Shown one piece after another: positions 46,972-58,870 of a DNA stretch of 64,000 nt. Position numbers and translations under genes: made by a program. The stretch spans positions 1 to 64,000 of the forward strand of contig JAQGDQ010000041.1 of assembly GCA_030141605.1 (NCBI GenBank), read 5' to 3'. Positions within the stretch are counted from its first letter, which is position 1, and each line of letters opens with the position of its first letter. A model generated the notes under the pieces. That model made no database searches. It worked only from the letters and a program-made list of their open reading frames with translations, and had not been told where the DNA came from. Source of the DNA: Tubiluchus corallicola (taxonomy: Eukaryota > Priapulida > Priapulimorpha > Priapulimorphida > Tubiluchidae).

Positions 46972-49900
46972 TCATGAGCACATTTCATGTATAACAATCC
47001 TTGCCACAGCTTCGTTTACCGCTCCGACTTGTATGACATATTCACCATTGCTGTTATTGAACGGCCCCTGAAAAAAGATAAAACCTAAATGTTTCAACGT
47101 TTGTTTGTAGCAGAATGTTTGCAAAACTATGTATCGTTCATCACTGTCATTCATGAGCAAGGCTGGCAGTACAGCACAGTACGAAAAAATATCGTACTTC
47201 GTACCTCTAAAAATACCGTACCATAATTCCGTACCGTACCTACAAAATCGACTCGTACCATAATAGTACGAAAAAATACCGTACCGTAATTTCGTACCGT
47301 ACTTTTAAGCATTTTTTGTACCGTACCATATCGCACTGCCAGCCTTGTTCATGAGCTTTATCAAATAAACTTCTTTAGACGTCTACACAAGCACCCGATT
47401 CGTCTGGCGATGATATAGGTACCCGGTTGGCGATGGTTCGTCTGGCGATGATTCTGGCGGTGCTATGACGTCATACTTGATTCAAGTCATTTTACACATT
47501 AAAATCTGATTTCTGTGTCTGTGGGGCCAATGGTAAATCCACTTATCGCATCTAACGATGCTGAATAATAGTTTACAACCGTTGTTTGACAGAAAGTTAT
47601 GTGGATGGTGTGAACTTATTGCGATTTTCTCCTTTTTAATTCACAGAAACTATGATTTATAATAATTTAATTTCTGTAAAAACTTATAACAAATATAAAA
47701 TGTGTCCAACGACTAAGGATGCAAATAACACAACCTTGAAACTGTGGTAATGACATTGACATGGTCCTAGCCTATAATCTCTGAATCTTGCTATAGTAGG
47801 CGCAAAAGCATCTATGTATCGAATGCCACTATCCAAGTAAGTGTAGTTAATTAATTCCTTTGTTTTATTTAAAAGTTTAAATGTCCGTTCCTGAAATAAA
47901 AAGATAAAGAGTTAATTAATTAATGTGGAAGCACTAAAATACTTGAAAAAATATGTTATTATAATAAATTACGATTTTTAAAAATATTGGGCATTTAAAT
48001 GCATTAATATTGAATTACTTCTTGTAATTTTACCGTAATTTATTATAATAACTCTTTTGCTGAAACAAGCTGCTCAGAGATTTTTTAGGAGAATGTTAAA
48101 AACATGTTAATTTTTGGTCGAAAAAACGTTATCATAACAAACTATTATTCTTAACAGTTGCTCAAATTAAAAGATTTTGTTTTCATCGCCATCAGTTTGT
48201 AAAACTAACCATTTGTTCTACGAAATGCGAGAATTACCATGTCTACTTGAACGGTTTTTGGAGACGCTGGACCTTCTTTGTACAGGTAGCCGGCAACCAC
48301 ACCCTTCACTATTAGAGTGATACCACTCAAATTCTCTCTATTAAAAAGAAATCTATTAGGTCTATAATATTTCCTACTCGTTCAACTGAAATTTGATGAA
48401 CACGTGACTTTGCTGACCATCTCGCGAATGTTCCTTTACCAACTCTTGAAATTAGCAAAGAATAGCGACGAACCAACCACGCAACAAAAGCTCTTGAGAG
48501 AATTCACAAGATAAAACAATTCGCTGCCTTATCCATTGTGCAGTAATGACAACTCTCAGTAATAGATTAGCTTTCTTTTTTCAGCACAAAAAGCCACATA
48601 AAAACATAAAAAGCATTGCATAATACTACAATAAATACTGCAATAAAAGCTACACTGAAAATACTATTATGTACATACAGTACATAAGCTTTCGTCGCGA
48701 TATTTATTGTTTGCAAGCAGTCTATTTTTCCACAGCTTAAAATAGCGAGCTTGTATAATATCTATAAGATCTCTTCTCCTCTGGCTGTTCCCCTTGCCAG
48801 CTCTTTTCAATGTAATAATTGTATAGACGACTTACTAGTGCCCAGTTAAGTTGATTCCTATTCTTGTAATATTTTTATGATAAGAACAGCAATATTATAT
48901 TACGGCTTACTGTTTAAGTAAATGACGAATTGCCTGCACTTGTTCCACGTCTGTCCAATACGCACCGCCGTAAACCATTATTGTGTCTTTGTTCGGTTTT
49001 GGCTTTACTCTGCAGTAAGAAATTTCAGTAAAATAACCCACAACGCACTGCTTATAGAGACGCAATTTGCTTTTACCAAACCTATTTTCAGTCCAAGCTT
49101 TTTATACAAACGTAATTACTCAAAAGCTGATCAGCTGAGAAGCCAATCATTGTGATGAGCTAACCATTACCAACCCAGAGAAGATTCTTTACACTCCTCT
49201 CTTGTATTCCTTGCCCCCTAATTCACATCGTCAAATCTAGTCTTGACTGAAATCAGTCTCTGTTCAGTTCACAAATAGTAACAGTCTGAGACCTAAACTC
49301 AGTCTGTACTTGATAAACACTAAGATTATAGAATTTTGATAGCAATAAATAAATAAATAAATATATAAATAATTTTAAATAAATAAAACAATGTTTATTT
49401 AAATTAGTTTTATTTATTTAAAATTATTCATTTATTTTTTTAAATATTTACCTATTAACATGTTACAGGTTTTCAAAAACACGTTATTGACAATTTCTGC
49501 GCTATCGAAATTCTATACGTTAGCGCTTATCAAGTTCATGGTGTGAAAACGGAAAGGTTTATGGTTAGTATATTCAGCAAACACCTTTAAGATAAACGTT
49601 TTAAATGTACTTTAGTCATTAATGGCTGAGCTGATTTAACAGAGAAAATATGCTAAATGATTTACAAAATGCGTTAAAATGAATTCATGGTAATTTTTGA
49701 TTATTATAATCTTAGTATCAAAATTATTATTAACGGTGGTGCAATCTCACAATTAATACAACGAACACAAAGTCGGAAAGACCAGAAATGAAAAAACGGC
49801 CTAGATTTGAGCCAGGGATCTTTTGCTTACACGCGTTTGACCACTAGGCCGCCATATTGCTAAGTACATGTCCCCTGTATTTCATCTCCTGTATGTGGTC

Positions 49901-52900
49901 AACCAAATTCAGCTTTTACAATTTTAGATCACTCACACAAGATTAATTAACTAATTAAGTTAATTTATTTTGATTAATTTTGAAAGTTCCGTGGATTAAT
50001 TTTATCATTTATTAATTATTACAATCTTAATGACAACTTACTATTAAATTTTTTTATTATAGGATTGTAGAAATTGATAATCAATAGTAACTTTTATTTA
50101 AAGTTAACATATCCGAAGATATTAGTTGGTCTAGCCAAAAACATTCCTGCTTAGGATATGTACATCACGTCCGGACAAAGTGTGAATTATATATTACTCA
50201 CTTTTTGATCAATTCATAAAATGCTTTCTTTAAGTCGAATTTTTCCAATTTTTCCTTTTTCAGTGAAAATTCCGGAACTAAGAGGCGGTAGTATTGAAAA
50301 GAAAACTTCTTGTTGACTCGATGATTAAAAAACTTGGTGCTACGAATCTTTTTCCGGTAGTAAGCTATCCCATTACTATGTTTCTGCAGCATATTATAAT
50401 ATACGCTTCTGGTAGTGGAATCTCCCAAAAACATGACCTAAATTTAAAGATATATAAACAAAGATTTTTACGACGTAGAATTGTAAAGTAACACATAATA
50501 CAGAATAACGTTGTACTATCCGATGTTTTGTCATAGTGCAGCATCCATGAAACATATAAATTAAATCAATTGATAACGGTCAATAATCAAAAGCGAAAAC
50601 ACTCAATGAAAAAATACAGTTTATATTAAGGAATCTTCTTCCGAGAAACTTTTGTAAGGTGGCAGTAATGAAAGAGCCCAATAAGCCAAATCATCTTGGA
50701 GTCCGGATCAACAATTGATTTCTGATCACTGGCCGGTTTAAAAAGACTTAAAAAAATTAATTAAGGAGGCAGGATGCAATCATTTACCTGACCTTGTCAG
50801 AAACTAGAGTCTTTATCTAGAGAATGCCTCTAGAGTTAAAAAGGACGAGCATACGCCTGTCGGGTTTGCTATTTGCACTAAGCAGAAACCATGTCGGAAG
50901 AATTTAAACTTGTTGGATAAATTTAAGCTCATTATCACACTCATTATCATGTTCTTTAGAGGCAGTTATTGCATTCTCGAGTATCAATACTTGGCTGCAC
51001 TCGGCCAAAACACTCTTTTTATTTTGAGCTTGCGGAAAAACGGCGCCAATACCGTTGTCTCCCTACGATTTGAGAACTACTATCCCATGCTAAGAGCAGC
51101 ATACTGAATTTTATTAATCATTCATTATTAATAGTAAATCGTAATGAACAATATTCAATGACCAGTTTCTCTATCTTGGAAATAAAAAACGTACCAATTT
51201 TTGAAGCAGAAGGAAAAACTGAGTTTAAGCAGACATAAAAAGTGGAAAACTGGTGATTAATAAAAAGCACAAAGTGGCAAAAAAGTTCGATATTAAACTC
51301 TAGAGAAAAGTCTACTCTTGCTGGCAGGTGCTCATCGCGGAACTCATCAAAGGAGTTTTTTGCTAAAACTGGACTCGGTCTGCACTCAAAGTTTAGCATT
51401 GTGCATCAGTATTAAATAAATATTGAATTATTTTAACACTTAACTGTTTTTCCGTCCAAACAACGTTGCAAATCATCAGTTGACAGGTTCAAATATTCAC
51501 AGTAAACTGGCAACCACTTAGCCTCTCTCCAGTCACAAGATCTCATTTCTGCACACGAGGCACAGGGAACTAACCATCTTCCTTGTAACAAATAACACAT
51601 TTTGGGTGATGCTATGTAGTACTTAACAAGAACTGGCCATCTGGGAAGCTCGAATTATACTAATCATCAGACTGAGTAGTCAATAGCTTATTAAACATTA
51701 TTAAATTATTTATTAAAACATTATTAAATTACAACAGTGTTAACTTCGCACATTGAGAAATGATGTTAAACTTTCAACTTTTGTTAACTGGGCACGTAAG
51801 TGACGATGTATGTTTCATTTCATTTTGCAAAGACACTAAACTGCTGCAAATCAGAAATAAATCAGAAAATGAGTCCCTAATGTATTACTTCATCGTTCTC
51901 TACGAGAAGAACAGTTACAGTTCTAAGAAAAAAATATCTCCCATTTGCTCTGTGTATAATTAACTCAGTAGAACAATATTGTATGAGACAATTGCAATGA
52001 GATCTAGAATAACATTCACAACACACACCATTTTTACCTGGGGCATACCCATTTTCACAGAAGGGTAGTGTTTTCCTCTTCTCTAGCATGATATCCCAAC
52101 TTTTAAAATGAGTGCTTGATAAACCACACGGTTGGTTGTCATCCACTACTGCTTGACAATCCTACAGCCATAATGATAAGAACAATAAGAAGTCAGAATT
52201 AAGCAAAAGGCCTTTCAGAATTGTGACCTTTGTCAAAGGGCAAAGGGTATCAGCAAACGGTAAACTTAAAAGGAATCGATTTGAAGGGAGCGAAAACCGT
52301 TTAATAGATATCTTGACAAAGTGAAGATGCTAGATCTTAACTTGTGCCTCTCACTGTAGCTTTGTATTTTGAACGCAAAGACAAGGTCTGGCAACCAGAA
52401 CGTACTAACCTGTATTAACTGACAGACTGCATGTTTATTTGATGGATTAAATGGTTCCGTTTCTTCAGGAGTTGCTTCATTTCGTCTCACGATTAATGTG
52501 TAATTTTGTACATTTACGTCTGGATGACCAGACTGCCCACTGTTCCACAGTAACTGCATTGTAACGTTCCAAACGTCCACACCAAATGGCATACTATGAG
52601 GCCTAAAAATTGAACTTTTAATGAGTAACCCGAGGTCTATAAGCCTACTGTGACTACGAAGTGACGTATAACCAAAAATTACTTACAATTAATGTAGGCA
52701 GGTAATCAAGTGATATTAATGTGCTTGTTTTTGAGCAATTAACAACTTGTGACATAGAAGGAAAGCCAGTAAGAAATGTAATCATGTTACGTCACAGCTA
52801 TGACGAGCCGTGCAGGCTTAATTATAGTGCTATTCAGGCCTAATACTCACCTAGTCATGTCAACGTCATTATACATAACCCGGGTTCTGCAGTTAAAAGG

Positions 52901-54046
52901 TGTGGCCCAAACTGTAGCTTGCTGTTGGTAATAATCCAGATTGATGTGGTAAATAAAAATATGCGGATTAAACTCTGGTGTGAAATGCAACGGAGGAGGA
53001 GCAAAATCTATTCTCCGGAGGTACCGAATAGTAGATAGATCTGTAACATGCACGCAAGTTAATTTCAATGATAATGATGGATTTATGATCACATAGTTCA
53101 TTTTCCGTTGTTATACTCGTTAATGTCTAATAATTGACTTTTAATGTGGACCTGTAACGACTTTTAATTGAGTCAACGTAGACGTTTTTTCTTTTCTGTG
53201 CTTGATGGCGTCGGTACTAAAGCAAGCTTATTTTATACCTAAGAATCTGAACAACAATTCTACATTAATTTACGACATTTTCTTTACATTTAGTCCAAAA
53301 TAAAGCAAATACATGATATAAGATTCTATGATGTATTAAAGGAAGCCAAAAATGGTAAACTTACTGTGAGTACAGCTTTGCATTAAACTTTGAGAGACTG
53401 GAAGGATGTCCTTTATCTTGTTTGTGGTTTCAGACGGTAAAATATGTATATCTATTTAAAAGTAAAAGAAAATTGTTTAACAATGTCAGTATGCTGAGAA
53501 CAATAATTAGACCAACTTCCTTAAAGCTTAAACTAGAACTCTGTATTTGACCTGTCTTGAACTGTGCTGCAGCTGCAGTGCTGACGTTGCTCGTCCTGCT
53601 GCTGCCATCGCTGTTGCTACAACTTGTTCTACTGTAGCTGTTGCTGCTGCTATTGATGCTGCTGCGTCTACTATTGCAAATGTCTGTTCCTGTTACCGTT
53701 TTCCACTGTTTCTCAAAAAAGCTGCTACATCAATTGCTGAAAGCAGTGGTATTTCTGCATGATAATAAAGGAAATGAGGATACCAATTATAGTCATACAG
53801 CAATGACAAGGATGACAACTGAAGTTGTTGCTGTTGCTGTTACTCTTGATATGTACGACAATGTTGAGGTAAAAGATGATAAATAACGATGATGTTGCTT
53901 ATTTAAATACTATAGTAACTTGTTTGTTCGCTAAGTTCAATTAATCAAAGCTCACCTCGTGTCTCCATTTCGTAAACCAGTATTACACTAGTCAAAACAA
54001 ACACACACAATATTGTCAGTTGAAATGCACTTTTTTCTGTAACCAT
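46972..54046 (-). CDS. CPED1-like PC-esterase, copy B (11 exons, 502 aa)
   Basis: Exons 53956–54046, 53365–53451, 52851–53040, 52410–52602, 52038–52161, 51445–51581, 50202–50437, 48911–49009, 48238–48337, 47735–47890 and 46972–47067 join to 1509 bp, with the same exon count and phases as copy A and several identical exon lengths. Residues 7–25 form the signal-anchor. Domains match copy A: LRRIDFAPPPL, MPFGVDVWNVTMQL, CDWREAKW, FLGDSTTRS (Gly279-Asp-Ser281), GGAYWTDV and CQCHYHSF. The position of the Asp-x-x-His motif reads DAFAP (Asp446, Ala449), so the likely catalytic histidine is replaced, unless the later CHYH serves. The conserved serine suggests partial or altered activity, or a scaffold role. 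Introns hold a MITE (47158–47347) and a tRNA-like SINE fragment (49797–49853). Confidence 0.82.
47150..47355. mobile_element. hAT-like MITE with 8-bp target-site duplication
   Basis: The 190-bp element at 47158–47347 has 13-bp perfect terminal inverted repeats (CAAGGCTGGCAGT at both ends, inward). The inside is built of cgtacc/gtacgaaaa units. It is flanked on both sides by ttcatgag (47150–47157 and 47348–47355). An 8-bp duplication and CA-starting TIRs are typical of hAT elements. It is non-autonomous and lies in the last intron of esterase copy B. Confidence 0.88.
48585..48780 (-). repeat. dispersed retroelement-like tail, copy 1
   Basis: Shares aaaaagc, cataaaaacat and caataaaagctacactgaa with 58700–58800 in the same orientation. 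Read on the minus strand both look like AT-rich retrotransposon 3' UTRs. Located in an intron of esterase copy B. Confidence 0.5.
49797..49853 (-). repeat. tRNA-derived SINE or tRNA pseudogene fragment
   Basis: The minus strand begins ggcggcctagtggtcaaacg (acceptor stem, A-box and D-arm-like), contains ccctggctcaaatctagg (T-arm with B-box-like GGCTCAAATC) and ends ggccgttttttc, whose T run could terminate Pol III. The 5' and 3' ends pair (gcggccta with taggccg). At about 57 nt it is too short for a normal tRNA. Confidence 0.6.
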
Positions 54047-54856
54047 GCTTTAGAAACCGTTGATTTAAATAATAGCGCACAAAATAGTCAGCTGAAATTT
54101 GCTCCGTGAACACTGAAATCTTTATTACACTTTCTTAAAATCAGTTGATACACATTATAATACTTATTAATAAAAAGAAAGATGACGCTTATAGACATAT
54201 AGTAAATCAGACAATTCGGAAGTTAAAATCGGCAAATCGTGTTTGGCAAACATTTTAGTTGAAATTTAGTCCTAGTTTTTGACGTTTTTGTAGACATATG
54301 GATTTCCAAATACTCACTGCATAGACGTGCTTGAAAAACAATGACCAATTTTTAATAGATTGGAATTTAGTCTAAAGCGCATAATTTACTTTGTAAATAG
54401 TACAACGAACCATACCAGTTTCATTACTTGTTATTAAATTTTCGCAAAGTAAACGTAGGACCCGTTTTAAACATGTTAAATGTCAAGCAGAACTTACCGC
54501 AAACCCATCGAAACATTTTAATTTGTAAATAATAAACTGTGTGTCTGCTCTATCTTATTGCACATTCCAATCCGGAATCGTGCATTCAATAGCAGAGCCT
54601 ATATTAATGATGTTGAATGATTCATAGGTTTTAAAATTGGTTATGAAATAAAAAAATATTCGTTCATACTACGCTGTCTTAGTATGTAACATTACTCATT
54701 AGGTGCTATGTCAATACATTAGTTAATATGTCAGTCAGTTGCATGCTGAAATGCATTTCTTTTTATTAGTAATTTCGTGCACATAAAAAGTCATAGTTTT
54801 TGTATTTATATATGTGGACTACTGCAAATTTTCAAATAATTCCTGAGCTGCTCTAA

Positions 54857-54990
54857 GGCCCAGTTTACATGATCCGATAAAACCGAACTGAAGAATGAAG
54901 TCGAATGAATCGCTTACATAACCAGACGAAATCAGGGGTCAGAATCGGATGATGTTGGACAAACTTTGTCGGATGTCATGTGAACGGGAA
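54857..54990. mobile_element. possible degenerate MITE
   Basis: ggcccagtttacatgatccga at the left is an imperfect inverted match to tcggatgtcatgtgaacggg at the right, 134 bp overall with no coding content. No target duplication is clear. Confidence 0.45.
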
Positions 54991-55111
54991 AATTTAACAT
55001 CAAACACACTAAATAGTGTAAATAAGGCAAACTATAGACATTACTTTTGCTTACATTTAAATAAGCATTAAACTATTTATGTTTTGGCCCTGCACCATGC
55101 AAGGGATGTCC

Positions 55112-55236
55112 CACGTAGAGATAGAGAGAGAGGGAGAAAACGAGGGAGAGAGAGAGAGAAGACAGAGAGACTGACAGAGAGAGAGAGAAAGAGAGAGAGA
55201 GAAAGAAAGACAGAGAAAGAAAGAGAGAGAGAGATT
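55112..55236 (+). repeat. GA-rich microsatellite
   Basis: Interrupted gagaga/gaaaga runs. The Leu/Ser-rich minus frames are artefacts. Confidence 0.96.
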
Positions 55237-58200
55237 TTGTAAACGTAGCATCGGACGTCCTCCGACACTGGACAGATTATATACAACAATATAAGATTTT
55301 GCCGACAAATTTTGGATCGTTTAAATCGGCTTTTTAAGAATAGGCCACTTGATAGATTTAATAGACTGTTTTTTCGTTGCCTCTAAATATATTGGTGATA
55401 TTGTAAGAACTCTAGCAATTACATAAACGTCTCACCAACCATAAAGAAGGCGCCATCTAGTAGCAAAGCTTTAAACTTTCATTACTTCCTTATATAGCAT
55501 CAATACATTGGCCGTCTTTTTTACATATAGCGAGTTAGTGTGACACTAACCATTTATTACCATTTATTTTTACATAGAATCTGTTACAAATGCTAACTCC
55601 ATTGTGCTTAGTATTTTTTCAGATTATATAAGGAAACGAACATATCAACAAATTCGAACTTTTATTATGTTTATAAGCCATAACACTGCAAAAAGACAGA
55701 TAAACAACTGTGAGACAGAAATTGTTCGCTTTAATCAAAAGTCGTTCGCCTTCGACTAAGTAATTAGACTTGCGACATTGTTTGGCGTGTGAAATGCTAG
55801 GACCGAGTAAATACAATCAGCATAAGTTTCAGTCCGTTCTTCTCTTGTAAAAGTGACATTTTGTATCGATCAGACATTCTTTCCTAATAATTATAAATGA
55901 TGCGTTTCTTTAAACTTGAATTTTTTTATTGTTTCATTTTAGTTAATTAATCTGTATTTTTAACTTCTATCGTTGATTAATGGCCGTTGGTTAGTGTTCT
56001 AGCGCCGTAAACATCGACTTAAAATAAATTGCAATCTATCAATCGGTCTATTATTCCATAAGTCTAATTCTATTACTCAGTACATTATATTATATTTTAC
56101 ATCACTCGGGTAAATACATATATTCGACTAAAATTTTCATAAAGAAATTGCAACTGAATTAATAGAACGTTAGAAATGACACCTTAACTAGTACGTGATA
56201 TCCGTACTGACAAGTATAATTTATTTTGTCATAAACAATATAACAATTTATTAAAGACATTAATTATTTCGTTATTATTTCGACTAGTTTTAAATTGGTA
56301 TGATATGCGAGTCCCTTTTAGTAAAATTTGGCCGGAATCTATGACAGTTTAAAATCTCAAAGGCTGCAAGATTTAATGTCGCCTTAGAGCATCCATAGAC
56401 GTAGTACAATTAAAAAAATCGACAAAAGATGGCGCACCGGTTCTAGTTTAATATACCGTCGTCTACATATAGCGCACATAAGCTTTGCAAATGTTTTGGA
56501 AATGACCGAATATAGTTTTTAAACTATACTGTTTTTTCTATGTAGTCATACTAAAACCAGAAGCACAACGTTATGCAAATTTGGAAACAAACCAAAAAAA
56601 ATTGACAAATTATTTATATATGAAACAAATGTGTGATGTAAGCTTCGTTTTCTCAGAGACTTTTCAGCAGAGCACCCACTTTTGTGAACAATAAGATAAC
56701 TCCACCTTCAACCTTTGATCACAGGTCAGCAGCAAAACTGACCTTCTTTTACAGCACCAGGAATAATTCTGTACCATGCAATTCTCACTAAATATTCTGG
56801 AGAACCTATAGTTAAGTTTCCTCCATTAATGGATACAATATTCGATAAACAACATGAAACGGATATTTTTATCACCAGTAGGCAGTAGAGCCTAATTTTT
56901 GTTCCCTGGTGAAGATGTATCAGACGTTTAGGGCTAGTTATTAGATTTTTGAACTATAATATAAGAAACTGTTAAAGTTTTTTGTTTACGTGTAGGGCCT
57001 ACCTCAGGTAGATTACCACCCAGTGAGTCGCCAAAACACGCATAATTTAAAGTCGTGACCAATAATTTTGGAGCACAAGTTGTTTTTTTTAAACTTGGCA
57101 TCAACAAGTATCTTCCTAGAAAATGATTTAACTCTAAGAGTCTGTCTCAGTTGGCTTCAGGGTTCCGCCACAAAGTAAAGCATTGTCAAAGTTCTCTGGC
57201 TATAATGCTTTGGGAAGTTTACAATCTGGCAAGCTGTTTCTATAATGTTTAAACGACTGTCGTAAAAATACTAATTTACTAATGGCGGTACACTTTTCTG
57301 TAAACAATTTGCTTCGTGAGAAGTTTTTTTTAAAATCGTTTGCAAAGACTTCAGCAAATCTAGGGCTTTCACTTAAAGGTCGAAAATTAAAAACTGCCCA
57401 TCTGACTGGCAGAAAACCGGTTCAGTTCTCCATCAGCCTGTTGATTTTAAAACTATTGTGTTTAATGACACTTAAAGTCCACTAAATTAAAATGTTTTTC
57501 GATCGTTGTTCTGTATTCCGGCATTTCTGTTAGCCACACCTGTGCCGCTAACTACCTATCCGCAAGATTCATCTAACACTGCACTATCTAACATCTCAAC
57601 CTGCCTTTCAATTGAATTGTCTTTGCTAACTCTGACCAGAATAAAGACGTGAACTCGGCAACCTCGTTCTATCCATTCACTTTCGATTTGCCGGACTTTC
57701 GATTATTTAATGCCTGCAGGGCAGAGAGAAAGAAAGATACAAACGCATTTCCTGGTTAAAGACCAGGGCAGACCAGATGTGCGCCCCAATGAAATTGCCG
57801 GGATAAATATTGACCACTTTACGGGAATGCTATATGGTGAACCCTGTAGCGGCCCCATCACCGACTCACAGTTTCCCAGTTTTGGTTTCAGCTGTATTAT
57901 TAAAAAGGCCGTTTTGATCATTTATCGGTACAGTAAATTTGCTCTGCCCTCTGATTGGGCACTAACAAAGGTAGTTGTTTAGCCCCTAGGCTGGCTGGGT
58001 GAAATGTTGTGTGTGGTGAGAAATTACTGGGAACAGTCGTTCTCGTGTCAGTGCTCTGTAGTGTTGTATAGCGGGTTGAGAGATTTACCTGCCTACCTGT
58101 GAATGAGTTCATCATTAAACAGGTGAGGTAAGTTAATGGTATTTGTATTTTTTTATGCAAAAAATGGCGCTAAGCGGTTGTTTGTGCGGGAATAAAAACT

Positions 58201-58689
58201 TTCCTTATAAAGTATAATTTTGTAGTGAAATTCTTATTTACGAAGGCCCTCCGGCTAATTACGGATTATACTAAAATTAAGTATTGTCGAATTTCAGTCA
58301 AAAGTTACAAATCACAACGTTGTTTGTCAAAGAAGTTACGCGAAACGTAATAATCATATTGAAAATGAAATTGAAATTGGAAAACCTTATTGAAATGGTT
58401 TATTTAATATATTAAATGCGTTATGTTCTATGAACAAGAGGTTCTTTAGTGAATTACAGAAGAAACATTTTCTTGTGAGATTGCATAGGGAGAGGAATTT
58501 GTTTGTTTGCATTTCTAATATAAAGTTACAAAATTAACATTGTGGCAAAAAATTGGATTCTTGCGACGAAATTTGATTTTATTGACCTGAATTATACTAT
58601 TTGTACGTTTAATCAAGAAACATTTTTTCATAATAACAGTGTTTTTTCGTTGCTTTGCTCATTAAAACATTGCTATATTAGATTAGATT

Positions 58690-58870
58690 ACTTTTATTTC
58701 AATATAAAAAGCATATAAATACATAAAAACATTTACAATACACTACACTAAAATAGTACAATAAAAGCTACACTGAACTACACTATAATTTGTATAATTT
58801 TGTACGGAGTTGACAATAGTTAGTAGATGTTGATTATTCACAAGTTTTAGTAAACGTTTTCTAATACTGT
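58690..58870 (-). repeat. dispersed retroelement-like tail, copy 2
   Basis: Homologous to 48585–48780. Its end reads attagattagattac on the plus strand, equivalent to a short attct/aatct-type tandem tail on the minus strand, as in L2/CR1-class elements. No reverse transcriptase residues are visible upstream. Confidence 0.5.

Noticed and set aside
36033-54046. Alternative naming of the two esterases as NXPE family
   Set aside because: The C-terminal order (GGxYW, then a Gly-rich LIIKGVVGGYLY-type segment, then DAF and CHYH, ending in HEMC/HEIC) fits CPED1-type proteins better from memory; a profile search would decide.
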